Source: Bimastos eiseni
Lineage: Eukaryota; Annelida; Clitellata; Crassiclitellata; Lumbricidae
NCBI GenBank assembly: GCA_959347315.1
Contig: OY365817.1
Span: forward strand, 922,357-986,356
Reading direction: 5' to 3'
DNA length: 64,000 nt
In this document: in pieces, positions 24,961 to 37,464 of the stretch
Layout of the letters: each line of letters starts with the position of its first letter
How positions within the stretch are numbered: position 1 is the first letter of the stretch
The notes under the pieces: generated by a model
Told to the model about the DNA's origin: nothing
Database searches by the model: none
The model's input: the letters and a program-made list of their open reading frames with translations, nothing else
Program-made: the position numbers and the translations under genes

Positions 24961-27300
24961 CTGAAAATAAAGCAAGGAGTCGAAATCCTATAGGAAGTCG
25001 CCATTGGAAAACTGGAAAGGTTCCATTTATATTTCGTATGCGAGTGTTTTTACCTATATATAGGGTATTCGGAAATGAGGATCCACTGGAACAGCTACGC
25101 CACCTAGCGAATCAATCGATATTCAGTTGCTTATCAGTCGCAAGATGGAGACACTAGTCTTATTTTATCAGTTGTGTTGCGATCTGGTTGACATCGTGGT
25201 TGAGATGAACAGCAGCGTAATATGATGAGGCATCAGTCGTAAGAATTTGAACTACGTGACATCACGAAGACCATCATCACCATCACTATCATCATCGTCA
25301 AATAGATATGACGTGTTAGCGCCTTGCATGGTTGCCGACAGCCAAATTCGACTCCGATAGTAACTTGCCATTCTTCATACTATTTTTATAATCATGCTAC
25401 GGTTTGTCAGTTTGAAATTAAACGAGGATATTATTATTATTTATTACTGCTATTTTGAATTGATAGACTGTAGACTAAGCAGCTTGCTCGAATCCTGTAG
25501 CCTTAACGCACTAAGTAATATTTAATATCTGAAAATGTTAATCTATCAACTTCGGTATTGCCAAGGTGAGACGAGATTAAACTAGTGAAGACAATAAAGT
25601 AACCAATGTAATAGCCCAGGGCCGTACCGAAGGGGGAAGCGGGGCCGTGGCCCAGGGTGCAAATGTGGAAAGGGCGTAAATTTCAGTATGGAGTATCTTA
25701 TTATTCCATAAAGTGCACTATTTTCAAAATGTGGGGGCACCAGATTGATGCTAGGCACAGGGAGTAATTATAGCTAGGTACGGCTCTGTAATTGCCACTC
25801 TAATAATAGCGATTGTAATGTTCATAAGCTGGTTGATTACAGTGGAATGCGTAACGACACGATGAGTGATAAGTGACTTATAAGAGTTCTATTCCTTCAT
25901 GTTGATTTACTGAATGATGCGAATAAATTGCTTACTTCTTTAGCTAATTAATTAATTAATTATAGCTAATTAATTAATTAACTAATTAATTACATAGTTG
26001 CTTGCTTACTTTCTTCCTGACAAATACTCATTGAGATACTGATTACAAATTTAACAGAGGACGGATTTAACTGTGAGGCAACTTGCAAGACGCCAATGTG
26101 TTTGGCTGTTCGTTTTACCATCGCGCCTAGGGAGTGGGAGGCTAAGACAATCTTCTGGGTTCACGCTCACTTTGCACGTAGGTAATTCTCCATACATTCT
26201 ACGATGCAATATTAGCGCTGATTAGTGAAGTCATTAGACGCCAGTGAAGTATATTCATCCGCGTCCTGGCTCAATTTGCCATTGCAATACATTCTCTCGG
26301 ATTGAGTGGCTAGGAACAATTACGGCGCAATGGCGTGTAACCTCTCATGACTCTGTCTCTACCGTTCCCTGAAAGAACTCGCCTGCCCACGGCCTCTTAG
26401 CCAAGCGGGGCCATGTAGTCGATCGTGTCCAATCAAGCGAACGTGACGAATGCGTGCTTGGAAAGCTCCCGTTCATGATAGTCAGTCGGTTAGACTTGAA
26501 ATGCGTGGAGCAATGGCTACTGTTCGCGCTCTGACAGTGCCCGTCCAAAGCCTGGCTGAAGGAGGAGGGCGACGCTAAGGATCTTTGATACACGCAGTGT
26601 AATTAAACTTTGTTAACTACTATTACACCTCTGTTCAGCAATCGAACTTCAGACTGACTGGATTTAGGACAGAGAACTCGTTCACAAGGTATGTATGATA
26701 ATATTGTATTAACTGTCAACTGCTGATGCTCATTATGACGATTATTTTGTTACTGCAGCGTGTGATCTGGGTTTTTAGATGTACGATTCCACCAAGTTGG
26801 TGAATTTGGCTTCGACCCACCCCTGTCATTCTGATGCTGACATATTTTTAATTGCATGAAACGCTTTAGGAAACCCGGCTCAATTGTTATTTAGCCATTA
26901 ATCGCGTTTTATCGGTCAATTTGTTCTCAGTTTCCTGGTAACATCGAGTCCTTTCTTGGGTAAAAGACCCATGGGTGCTAGTAGGGACTTTGAACCAAGT
27001 GTGATCACAATTCTAAATGTCAACATTCTATAAATTACACTCTAAACATTTCTCTCTTATTCTTTGAAATTTCCTGGCGAAAGATGCTGATGACGATAAT
27101 TGTAGAAGTAACGAACGCGTGTCAACAACACATTGGGTGTAATATGTCCGTACTGCAGCCAATTTTCGTGTACTCCAATGTTAATATCGATTTTATTCAA
27201 ACAAACATTGCCATTGTTGATACTTTAGCATAGTAGCAATAATTGCATGTAATAATCATTGCAGTGGCGAGCCTCGTACATCATCGAGATCAATAATTCA
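24961..27300. other. No gene seen
   Basis: Unique-looking AT-rich sequence with a small attaatta tract at 25945-25990 and short catcat triplets at 25275-25305. An 82-codon frame at 26345-26593 (minus) has no recognisable motif. Confidence 0.45.
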
Positions 27301-27349
27301 TATTACTCCTCACCATCTCCAGCAGCGGAACCACTATTCAACCGAATCG

Positions 27350-28087
27350 ATGTCCAGCAGACGGACAACATCCCTGGACTCGATTGACCACTTGCTGACC
27401 ACCAAAGGACTGACCCTACTCGGTCGAGCCTCTCCAAACTCCTCCGACCCCACCACGGTCTATGCTCTCACCTGCCATACCAATCCGTCGTGCGCTCAGT
27501 CATTCAAACGACAACCAATAACAATACTCGGAAGCCCTGACAAAATGCCAAGCAATCGGAAGCGTTATGACGTCACCAAACTACCGACAAAGACGTGGAA
27601 TAAGAACCTAGAGAGTCGAGATACGCAGGTCAAAAGCTCCTCTACTGCAGCAGTCGACGCTGTAATGGAGACAAACAAACTTAAAACAAGCGAATCAGGT
27701 TTTATCGAATCCAGCGGTACATCGTCAAATAAAACATTCCCTGAAGAACTGAGCTTACATCCAAACCAGGAAACCCGGCTCAATTACCCAGAAGTCATCG
27801 CTCCTTGTACTTTCGTTCGGCAACCCAACGCTGACGTCATCGACCAAGAAAAGGATGGTGCGCTGTCGGAGGATGTTAGGAATGGCTTGGCAAGCCACAG
27901 GGTCAGGCGGAACCAAGGGATCCGAGTATCCGCTGAAGGTGTGCAGAGGATACCCTTGTCGGTCTTCATTGATGAGAAACTGGCTTACGATGCTTACGCC
28001 AGAAAACAACATCGGATAAGAAACGGGAACAACACTGTGGAACACACGGGCGGATCAATGCGAAAGGCGACACTGACCACAAAATGA
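27350..28087 (+). CDS. Unknown protein, 245 codons, probable single or last exon
   Basis: This is the longest open frame in the window not made of simple repeats. The composition is normal for a soluble protein, rich in Ser, Thr, Lys and Arg. The N-terminal half looks disordered; a denser stretch, ALSEDVRNGLASHRVRRN, follows near residue 175 and VFIDEKLAYDAYARKQHRIR near residue 209. There is no signal peptide and no hydrophobic segment. The frame is also open upstream of the ATG, and tctccag just before 27331 could be an acceptor, so 27350 may be either the start codon or an internal Met. I do not recognise a family. A 22-bp minisatellite begins just after the stop. Confidence 0.45.
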   Translation: MSSRRTTSLDSIDHLLTTKGLTLLGRASPNSSDPTTVYALTCHTNPSCAQSFKRQPITILGSPDKMPSNRKRYDVTKLPTKTWNKNLESRDTQVKSSSTAAVDAVMETNKLKTSESGFIESSGTSSNKTFPEELSLHPNQETRLNYPEVIAPCTFVRQPNADVIDQEKDGALSEDVRNGLASHRVRRNQGIRVSAEGVQRIPLSVFIDEKLAYDAYARKQHRIRNGNNTVEHTGGSMRKATLTTK

Positions 28088-28094
28088 ACCTTTG

Positions 28095-28432
28095 GTCACT
28101 TCGGATTTATCATATGACCATTTCCGATTGGAGCAATGAAAACTTCGGGTTGGACCAATGATCATAACGAGCTGGACCGATGACCACTTCGGATTGAACA
28201 AGCGACAACTTCGGATTGAGCAAATGACCACTTTGGATTGAGCAAATGATCACTTCGGATTGAACAAATGACCACTTCAGATTGAACAAATGACCACTTC
28301 AGATTGAACAAATGACTACTTCAGATTGAACAAATGACCACTTCGGATTGAAAAAATGACCACTTCGGATTGAACAAATGATCACTTAGGATTGAACAAA
28401 TGACCACTTCAGATTGAACAAATGATCCCATT
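28095..28432. repeat. 22-bp minisatellite after the 245-codon frame
   Basis: About 15 imperfect copies of gaccacttcggattgaacaa(at). Direct repeats without spacers, so not a CRISPR array. Confidence 0.9.
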
Positions 28433-28779
28433 GGACATACTGAACGCAACGCGAACCAAATGACGGCTTTGAATTCATCCGTTGAAGTCAGATTGAATTA
28501 CTGACCAGTTTGGATCAGACGAATAAACTCAATTGTTCATTGGACCACTGACCAATTCTGATTCAACTGCCGTCGTTCGATTCAGTCTGAACCACCTTCG
28601 AAACATTCACCACTTTGGATTAAGCCACTGGACGCATTTCAACGAGCGACTGTATACTTCTTGCTGAAGTACTACTGGTCACTTGACTCACTTGGATCTA
28701 ACCACTCAACGAAGATTAAACTTTGGTCGCATTTGATTTGACAGTCCATAAATTTGACAGTACCTATGACTACACACAT

Positions 28780-28830
28780 GCATACATACATACATACATA
28801 CATACATACATACATACATGCATACAAACA
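28780..28830. repeat. (cata)n microsatellite
   Basis: catacatacata run flanked by degenerate copies. Confidence 0.9.
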
Positions 28831-29049
28831 TATACGCATGTATACATACAAATACACACACATAATTATAAGCATACATTCGTGTATTTTCATTATCAAC
28901 GCCAGCAGAAGTGTTATGAGCTCTTAACTCCATTTGGCGCCGATTGTGCCAATAATTCATCTCCATTACTCGTTTTAACTCCAAACAAGTCTGTCCAAAC
29001 CATTCTACATAAACACCACACATACATCTACACATCAATCAACACATAC

Positions 29050-30600
29050 AATCATACATGCACGCTTAAGTAGCTCGTCTGTTGATCTAGTAGTCATTTG
29101 CCTGGCGCCAGCGATCCATAGCTACGCAGTCGATTATGCTTACCGGTTCCGATGCGATTTCTATGCCCAGCAGCAGAAGCAGAAGCAGTCGCTCAGCATC
29201 CGTTGGCACAAAAGACCTTCTGGTGCAGTCGACCTATTGTTGGTCTACTCTGGATCTATAAGGATTCAAAGCGACCGATCGTTCGTTGCTATGGCGACGG
29301 TCATCCCTTGTTTACAAGACAATGGCTCCAATTTCTTCTTTACGAACACAATTCGTGACATGAGCTGACATCAGACTTGTTGTAAAAATCCCTGAGCGCG
29401 TCACTCCGTGTAAGTACATGACTAATTTCCATGATAATAACTATGAAGATAGTTTTTGTTACTCAAAGTATCGCTGTTGCATCAGGTTGGCTAGTTCCTT
29501 CTGATGTGCCATGGACTGTATAGGACGTCAATATATGATAACTTTGTATTTGGTATAAGACCATCCTTTCCTCTTACTTGCAGACGTCCTCTCTTCCACC
29601 GACAATTGAGACCTATAACTGTATGCTGTTAGACTGAAGTTGGACTTCAAGACAGCGTGTACTGTAACAATCAGTATCAAATGTTGATGTGTAAGTCTAT
29701 ATTGGGCATACATCCATATATGCATTGTAACTCGTGGTGAATTAACCCTTTCCTCTGATATCGAGCGTCCTTATTGCTTTGATGCCAATAAACTTGCAAC
29801 TAATATTAAACCGGAAATTCAGATTTTGCCGGAAAGTCCAAAATATGATTTTTTCTTGCTTTTTGATGCAAAGTTGTTCCCATAACCCAGTATATATGAA
29901 CATGATGCATCTCAGTTCAACGCAATTAATTAGCAAAGTATCAAATGAAGCAATAACAGCTATACTCAAAGACGTCCGATTGGTAAACATTGTAGCACCC
30001 ATATTAATTTGCGCCACATACACAATCCCACCCAAAAGGAAGAAAGGAGGGACCTTGGATGACAAAGGGTTACTCAAATACAGCAGAATTTATTTCTATC
30101 ACTTAATAGTTTCCGATGACAAACTCTCATTGAATTAATTTACTGTAACTTCCCTTACCTTATCTAAATCTCACAAAAAGTGTTGTCCACTCAATAGCTC
30201 CATGATATAACTTATTAACGGTATACTCCTGTCACACAATTCAGCCAAGTTTCATGGGGCATTTTTTTATCTGCTTATGACATGGAACTTATGCATAAAA
30301 ACCCTGTGATAGAATTGCAAGAAATGCGAGCAGGGACACTGTGGGACTTAGAGGAGCCAGCAATAACATCGTTAGTGAGATATGCGAGGAAACACCGAAA
30401 CCATTCTTATGGTTTGCCAAACCGACCACTCAACCGACCAAAGGAAACAGAGAGGCGCTGGAAGAGGATCAACAGGCCTTGATAAATAGTTTCAATAAAT
30501 TGACTGATTGATTGAAAGATTTTGATTCATCTGATCCCTTATATTGTAAATCTGAATGAAATATTGGTAGTATACTATACATTTAGAGTTCATGAAACTC
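29050..30600. other. No supported gene
   Basis: A 119-codon frame at 29779-30138 (+) overlaps a 111-codon frame on the other strand. Neither has recognisable motifs. The stretch ends with ttgactgattgattga at about 30,498-30,513, a tail like that at 13.3 kb. Confidence 0.4.
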
Positions 30601-30621
30601 CTCCTCTTTTCAGTACCCAAC

Positions 30622-33600
30622 TTAAGTGCAAGTGGAGCTATTCCATTCGCAGCGTTTCCTCTTATCGTCCCAGACTAAACCTCTACGACATGGACGTTGG
30701 TCATACAGGAACCCGTTGGAACAAGTGGCATAGGCGTCGCATCTCTTGCAGGATTGGTAATCTCCGTCGATCCGTCCAACACATGATGTGATGCAAGATG
30801 AACCTGTTCCAGGTCGTTCATAGATACCTGCACCACCTAAAATGACAAATGGTCCTGTTCCCAATACGCTAGACATCCAGTTATACATCTGTAGGGTAGA
30901 AATAAGGCCTATAGGATCTGATTCCGATAAATGTTTCATCATCGATCGCTTCAATTCAAATCATCAGGTATGTAAATGATGAATTATTATTTTTTATCAC
31001 ATGCGTATTTTATTCTGTATTACGATTAGACGCAATAATTTATGCATACAAGACCTGAATCCTCTGTCAACATTTTGTATCTATGTTGGTGGGTATCACG
31101 ACACTTGATATAGCGCCACTGTACCTTACAGAAGCGTCGCCTAGCCAGTCAATATGGTTTGAAATGTTATAAAGACAGGAATTTAATTTGAGAAGTAAAC
31201 CAATACAGAGGAGACTGGAAGCGTCGCCCACGGTGAGCCCACGCGCATATGTAGAAAATAATGTCATAATCCACGGATGTTCTGAGACTCTGGACTATAG
31301 GCGTAGGAGGACAGGTCGAAAAAAATATGGCTTGGGTGGACATGTCGGAAAAAGTTTATTTCCCAAACCTGACATGGATGCTGGAAAAAAGAATGAGCAG
31401 TGGAAAATGCTATATAAGTGTTCAATATCCATGAAATATTTGTTAAATATTGTGGACATAAGCAGCCCCATCCCCTCCACCTGAAATTCACGAAGGAGAC
31501 CGTCCCCTCCTGCCCCCCCCCCTATGTATCCGCCTCAGGTCTGGATGAAGCTGGAGCGATAGTGTGGAGCAACAGCCATTGTCCTGATACCTTTGTGGGC
31601 ATAATAACGAGACCCATCGGCTCTGCATGGGTCTGATATAGGAACATATTGGTTCTATATGGGTGTCATGTGGGCATGCTGGCGGCGTAAAGACTCACAT
31701 GTGGTGCTTTTCCTCTCACATCGTTTTCGATTGTCGTCCCATGCCAGACCGCTGGGACATAGGCGTTGGTCGAACAGGTGCCCGTTGGAACACGTGGCAT
31801 AGACTCGGCATCCTTTACACGATTGGTAATCTCCATCGACCCGTCCTGCGCATGATTTTATGCAAGATGACCTCTTGCCACGTCGTTCATTGGTACCAAT
31901 ACCACCTAACATAATCAAAAATGGCCTTGTAACTTATGCGAAAGAAATTGTAAGCATAGAAATAGAGCTTATAAATAGAACATGAATCCAATTAAAGTTT
32001 CATTATAGATCGTTTTACTTTAGAAATCCAGATATGAAAACAAACAAAAGGATAAATAAAAAATTAGTCCAGGCACATTTGACCCTCTTATTAATTTGAT
32101 GCGTTTGTATACATGGCTAATATATGTACCTACATCTGGAGCTTTTCCACTCGCAACGCTTCAACTTGTCGTTCCAGATCAGACAGCCAGGAGCGCGTGG
32201 GCGCTCATCGTACATGTTCCCGTTGGAACAAGAGGCATAGCCGTCGCATCTTTTACAATATTGGTAGTCTTCGTCGGCTTTTCCATCGCACGATCGGATG
32301 CAGGATGAACCTGTGTCAGTTGGGTCGTAAGTGCAACCTGAAATGACAAATGACCCAGCTCCTGATGCGCTTGATAATGCTCATCTGCCATATAATTAAA
32401 CTAAAGAGCTTACATGAGATAACAACATAACATGAGTTCAAGCTTGATTCCGATAAACGTTTGATCAAAAAGCGCTTTGCTTCATCATTTCATGTGATTA
32501 GTGCAACCTGAAATGACAAATGACCCAGCTCCTGATGCGCTTGATAATGCTCATCTGCCATATAATTAAACTAAAGAGCTTACATGAGATAACAACATAA
32601 CATGAGTTCAAGCTTGATTCCGATAAACGTTTGATCAAAAAGCGCTTTGCTTCATCATTTCATGTGATTAGATAAACTAAATTAGTCCCAGTGTATTTAA
32701 CGCTTGTGTTGTCTTATGCGATGTTTACATGTTGGGCCTAACAATTTTGCGACAGGCGGCTTAGTGTTAAGAGAAGCTATAGCAGCCATTTCAGAAACGC
32801 TGCGAGTAAAAATAACCCCACCTGTCTGATTTGAAATCATAAAGCGTGTGACGTTTACTCTAATATTCCCATCTACTATACCCGATCATGCGTTCTATCC
32901 TTGGAATCAGTAGACCAGGGCATAGAACCATGTGTATTTTATTGAATCAAAGCGGAGAGGGAAATTTTGTCACTGGTTCAAATTCAAGCCATTCCCAATG
33001 CGATTTATTTTTGGATGTCTTATCTATACTTTAAATATACATTGAACGAACCCGAAGAAGGCCAGTGAGACACGAACATTCGGATACACGAACAAATACC
33101 TCTTCTCTTTCGGCAGTAGATCGTTTTGTTCAAAGAGTCTTCATTCTGGAGTTTCTCAGTCCAGATCCACTTGGCATCGCTGCTGATACCTGAGATAATT
33201 TTCCAGGGATGGTCTCCGTGAGATCCAAGAACGGTGGCGGCTGGCCAATCAGAGCCATCGAAACCCTTTGCAGCCCAGCCTTCGTGGAGTTCGTTGGTGC
33301 ATTTCCACGACCCATCCGTTGTACTAAATGCACCTGAACCAAGAATTCCGGCCACGGGAATAAGGTTGTTATTGACTCCCTTGATGGCGATGACCCTTGT
33401 TGTAGCTGAAACCGAGACACTGTCTGCAACGGTCCATTTGTCTGCGTTCGGCAAACCAGACGTCACCTGATGACCGTCAAGGTACAGCTCGAGTTTGTTG
33501 TCAGCGGTGACTGCGAAATGTGAGTCTACGCATTGAGGCAGCTTCTGTTGCTCTGGGATTGGATCAGCCAAGAACGAAGCCAACAGCTGCACCAACACCA

Positions 33601-33630
33601 CGACACCTAGCGAACAGCAAAGAACAGCGG
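30622..33630 (-). CDS. Secreted protein with an N-terminal beta-rich domain and three chitin-binding type-2 domains
   Basis: Exons on the minus strand: about 33630-33100, 32337-32134, 31905-31699 and 30836-30622 (stop at 30624-30622). All three introns are phase 1 with good sites (donors gtattt, gtaggt, gtgagt; acceptors ttcag, ttag, ttag), so each chitin-binding domain is a symmetric cassette. The first exon begins with a hydrophobic run (AVLCCSLGVVVLVQLLASFL) that looks like the body of a signal peptide, so the Met probably lies in an upstream exon I could not find. It continues with a domain containing GFDGSDWPAA and DAKWIWT, a pattern like galactose-binding jelly-roll modules. Each later exon has the peritrophin-A Cys spacing, e.g. 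C-x2-C-x5-C-x10-C-x12-C-x6-C in the last. About 385 residues are visible. It is probably an extracellular matrix, cuticle, mucus or biomineral protein that binds chitin. Confidence 0.78.
32331..32670 (-). repeat. Perfect 170-bp tandem duplication over a splice acceptor
   Basis: Positions 32331-32500 and 32501-32670 are identical base for base. The unit includes the first 7 bases of the second exon of the chitin-binding gene, the acceptor AG and the adjoining intron, so two acceptors now exist 170 bp apart. Use of the upstream one would put intron sequence into the message. Confidence 0.95.
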
Positions 33631-33971
33631 CTGAACTATCAGTTTAATGTCGCAACGGGGCAGCGAGGGACTACTCGTTGACCCCGTCCCGTGTCTGCGA
33701 TCATCGGCGTTGACAATTGTCGCTCTACCCTTCGAAGCCATCTGGTCCAGAGACGCGGAGCATCCATGCCATCTGTTAGCTGTTGACGAGAATCCGTTGG
33801 TTGGTTCCACTCTTGTGTGTTGGCCAGTCATTGTTGACTCTTTTAGCTTACTGTGCACTGTTTTGCTAACTGTTCAAAAACTCATTGAAATGACATTCAA
33901 CATCATGCAGCAAGCGAAGAGAGTGTCTCTGAGTAGATTTCTTGAAGAGGCGCTATATAAAGTAAGTAAGT

Positions 33972-34870
33972 AAGTATATTCTTTATTGAACCAACTGTTT
34001 ATCCGCACTCTGGTGTACAAAACATTTTAAAGTACAACATTCTAATTAAACAATTGAAAAATAATTTCCACTCTAGATTGTCTGCAACATACATGCAGTT
34101 GTGGGGATTAGCAGATCTTCTTAAAAATAGCAATACATTAATTTTAATAATACAACATTCTCATTAAAAAGGGTTTTCGTTCTAGATTGTCTGCCTTTGG
34201 AATTTCACGATCATGTGGGCGCGGAGGTAGGGAGTGGAAAGCCGCCTTTATAGGAGGAAGGAACCGGTGCAGCACGTGACCTGGGTTCTCAAGTATCGCT
34301 TTGAATAGACCCATATCGGCCAACCGGATCAAATGTTCGAATGAAGGAATATCATATGGCAGATAGCGATGGCGAATCAGTCTGTTCATCACTGACTGTA
34401 TCCGGGCACGTTCCTGCTGCCACACGTACCCCCACCAGGCCGGGGTCGCATACAACATGCGGGCCACTGTAGTCGAACGCACCACGTCAAAAAGCAGCCT
34501 GAGAGGTCATGCGCCACCATTATACAAAGCATACATTGATTGTCTTGCTTGACAACATATTCTATTTATATGAGGTTCAAAACTGAGATTTTCAGTCATG
34601 GCGACCCATGGATAACCATACTATTGAGCCTTGGCAGTCCAGGCGTCTCCAGTGGGTCTTCTCCTCGGCCTCCCCTCCCCGAGGACGTCGTATAATCATC
34701 TCTTGTGTCTTTTTTATATTTAGTCGTAGGTTGCATTTGGCAGCCCACTCAGACACATGATTTAGTAGTTCAATTGTAGAAAGGTCGAAAAGGTGTGGAT
34801 GAAAAACTTTGGAGAGATGGAAGGGTTGCCGCACAGCGGAAGTGGTTCTTCGAACTAGCATCAAACAAGG
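33972..34870 (-). mobile_element. CR1-like LINE, 3' fragment
   Basis: The minus strand encodes the end of a non-LTR reverse transcriptase ORF. NLRLNIKKTQEMIIRRPRG (34864-34650 region) corresponds to the post-catalytic RT segment. ATPAWWGYVWQQERARIQSV, FLPP and ERKPFLMRMLYY (34485-34144) are the usual C-terminus of CR1/L2-group elements. Between them the frame is broken near 34490-34600. The 3' untranslated part (34143-33972) contains an internal duplication of tctagattgtctgc. No endonuclease part is present: a 5'-truncated, dead copy. Confidence 0.7.
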
Positions 34871-35745
34871 TATTGAACTCTTGGATACCGATACATATTA
34901 CTTAAGAAGCCGAAAAGTATTTAGGGCAGAAATTTTTCAGCGCGAATGTCATGAAGTTTTTGAATGGCTTATTATGATAGTCCAACTGTCCAAGGCAATC
35001 TCCATGATAGTTCGAGAAGGCGATCTCTGAAATAAGCCAGCATCAGCAAGCTTATGCTATCGCTTACTGAGGCCTTCGATATGTACCATATGAAATTACC
35101 ATTGTAGCTAAATGGGTCAGTGCTTATTGCTACATAACTGATCTAGAAAATAGTTGTAGACTCAGAGCGACCTTCACAGGATAAATATAGAGTGTAATAT
35201 GTCGAAATGAACTTACGAATCGTTAACTTCATTTTCTATTCCAGTTGTCTGCAAATTTCGAAGAACTGCGTTTGACGAGTAAACATTTTGTCGGCAGCTA
35301 CGCAGTAGAAATCGTAATTCAACTCATCCAATATAATAATATATATTTATATATGTATATTAATTATATTCACAAGTCAGTGACACTATAGGTGTGCTCG
35401 CCTCGACGTATCTCACAAATAAACGGCCGGCTGCCGTCCGACTGAAGTAGTGTAATTGATTATGCATGAACAGTTCTGCCAAGTCCAATAAATATTCAAT
35501 CAATTAAAATGTTCTGAGTGTGCAACATAAGGAACACTTTCAAGGCGAGTTGATTCTGGATCTTGTCTCTCTTGATATTATCAGACCATCTCTTACGTCT
35601 GACGTTACTTTATGGCTGTTTGTTAGTTGACAGCGAAACGCCAGGAACAAGTAGACTAGACAAAACACACGAATATAATGTATCAGCAATTATTTACACT
35701 TGTTATCTTATGTGGATTGCAACTAAGTTAGGTATTTAGGCACCT

Positions 35746-36000
35746 ATATACTTTATTAACTAATTGCTGATCGCACTTTGGTGCGCAGACGTCTGATAAA
35801 AATTTAAAATATATAATAAATTTATTATAGCATCCTCGCAATAAATGTTTTGCTCATCAGGCTATGGGTGCTTGGCAAGATTTTTCGGTCATGGACACGG
35901 GGACGAGTTGCGTCAATCTTTGATTGGACGTGGTTCAGATAGTCGTCAGCAGTGATTGTAGTCGGCATCGAAGAGCGGGGAACCGTCGAACGACCTAGAA
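35746..36000 (-). mobile_element. Second 3' fragment of the same CR1-like LINE family
   Basis: The minus strand ends with RPRVHDRKILPSTHSLMSK and FIARML, the same C-terminal motif as the neighbouring copy. The 3' tails align: actttattaacta...ctgatcgcactttggtg here and ctttattgaaccaa...tatccgcactctggtg at 33,975. It is shorter than the first copy. Confidence 0.55.
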
Positions 36001-36650
36001 CAGCCGGCCGGCTGAAGACGACTGGGTTTTCCCCGCTCTCTCTCAACCAACTCCTCCCACACTGTCTCCTAAGCTCGACCCCCAGATTACGAGCTGGCAC
36101 CGGAAAGCAACCAGAGGCTGGTTATTGCGGACTTGATTTGGTATAGCACCTGTGAATAAGCTGGTCTCCCTGACGTGACTTTTGTGGCCGCTGATAAGTT
36201 TCATGAGACTTACACTGCTTTACATTACATTACCCTCCGTTATCTAGACTCATTTAAATTCGTTAGGTCACGCTGCTATTACAAAGTTTATCATAATAAA
36301 GAATTAACATATGAACCGCTGAAATGAGTTGATTTTAAGTGAAAGCAGTTGAGGATTTAGAGTTTTTTGATCAGAGGGCAACGGGGGCCGAGGAGCCTGA
36401 CAGTGGGGCCACTTGGATACTCGACTTTGCCGAAACTGAGAGTGCTAGACTGGTCATAGGTCAAATGCTCATAGGGACGATTGGTCACAGGGACGATTGG
36501 TGAGATGTCACAAATATTTCTATAATCGGGGATCAATTAATAAAATAAATTCAATAATAGGCTAATTAATGGATGACCGGTCATAAGGAAAATAGGCCAT
36601 ATGTCGGTAGGGCTCAACTAGTAAGGTTCAGACATAGAACAATAGAATCA

Positions 36651-37107
36651 GAACAATGCGGCTGTAAGTTCTTTGAATCGTCTGAAGATGTGCCAGACCC
36701 GAGAGATTTGAATCGTGAAAAGAAGAACCTGATGATTTTCGATGATTTACAGTTAGAAAAGCAAAATAAATGTGAGACCTATTACATAGACATAGGCATA
36801 CTACATACTACATAGGGGAAGGCATAGTAACGTTGACTGCTTCTACCTCGCTCTAAATTATTTCAAACTACCTAGACAGACGATCAGAGAGAATGTAAAC
36901 TTTATCTGCTTGTTTCCTCAAGACCAGAAAAATATTAATCACATCTACCACGATCACGTAAGTACAGACATGCCTAAGGATGAGTTTAAGAAACTTTGCG
37001 AAACAGCCTGGAAGCAACCTCATGGATTTGTAGTGATTGATCAAACTAGTAATAAGAATGACGGCAAGTATAGATGCGGTTTCGACGAATTCTACATTCT
37101 ATTTTAA
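36651..37107 (+). pseudogene. Polinton packaging ATPase (FtsK/HerA type), C-terminal half, frameshifted
   Basis: The frame after 36651 encodes KFFESSEDVPDP and the Walker B strand NLMIFDDL. The frame then breaks at about 36790-36835, where extra copies of a cata/ctacata motif were inserted, and resumes with LNYFKLPRQTIREN and GFVVIDQTSNKNDGKY, ending FDEFYILF then TAA at 37105-37107. These are conserved motifs of the A32-like ATPase of Polintons and related viruses, which packages DNA into capsids. The N-terminal half with Walker A is absent: homology starts where the flanking repeat ends. Confidence 0.75.
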
Positions 37108-37194
37108 ATAAATCTTTTATATTTTAAAAATGGAATCACTTCTACAATAGATTGGGAAAAGGCATTCATAAACGTATTGAATACAAAGTGAACG

Positions 37195-37305
37195 TAAACA
37201 TACGTTTTTTACGCTTTCCGTTTTTACGTTTTACGTTTTATGTTTTTACGTTTCACGTTTTATGTTTTTACGTTTTACGTTTTATGTCTATGTTTTGCGT
37301 TTATG
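37195..37305. repeat. Short tandem repeat rich in tacgttt
   Basis: Eight or more imperfect copies of ttttacgttt/ttttatgttt between the convergent ATPase and polymerase remnants. Confidence 0.7.
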
Positions 37306-37464
37306 TTTAATACTATGTTTGCAAGTTAAAATGTCGTTTCTAAAAATCAAAGACCCAACCAAATGGGATTTTATCTTTGAGAACTTTCCAAGATGAGCGT
37401 TGTATATTAAATAAAATATTTTCTAGTACAAAAACACATGAAACTCTCACAACTGAAATCGCTA

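Noticed and set aside
28095..28432. CRISPR-like array of short repeats
   Set aside because: Repeats are adjacent without unique spacers and the genome is animal; it is a minisatellite.
33607..33858. Minus-strand frame just upstream of the chitin-binding gene's first exon
   Set aside because: It is in a different frame from the signal-like sequence and ends at 33607; probably intron or upstream DNA.
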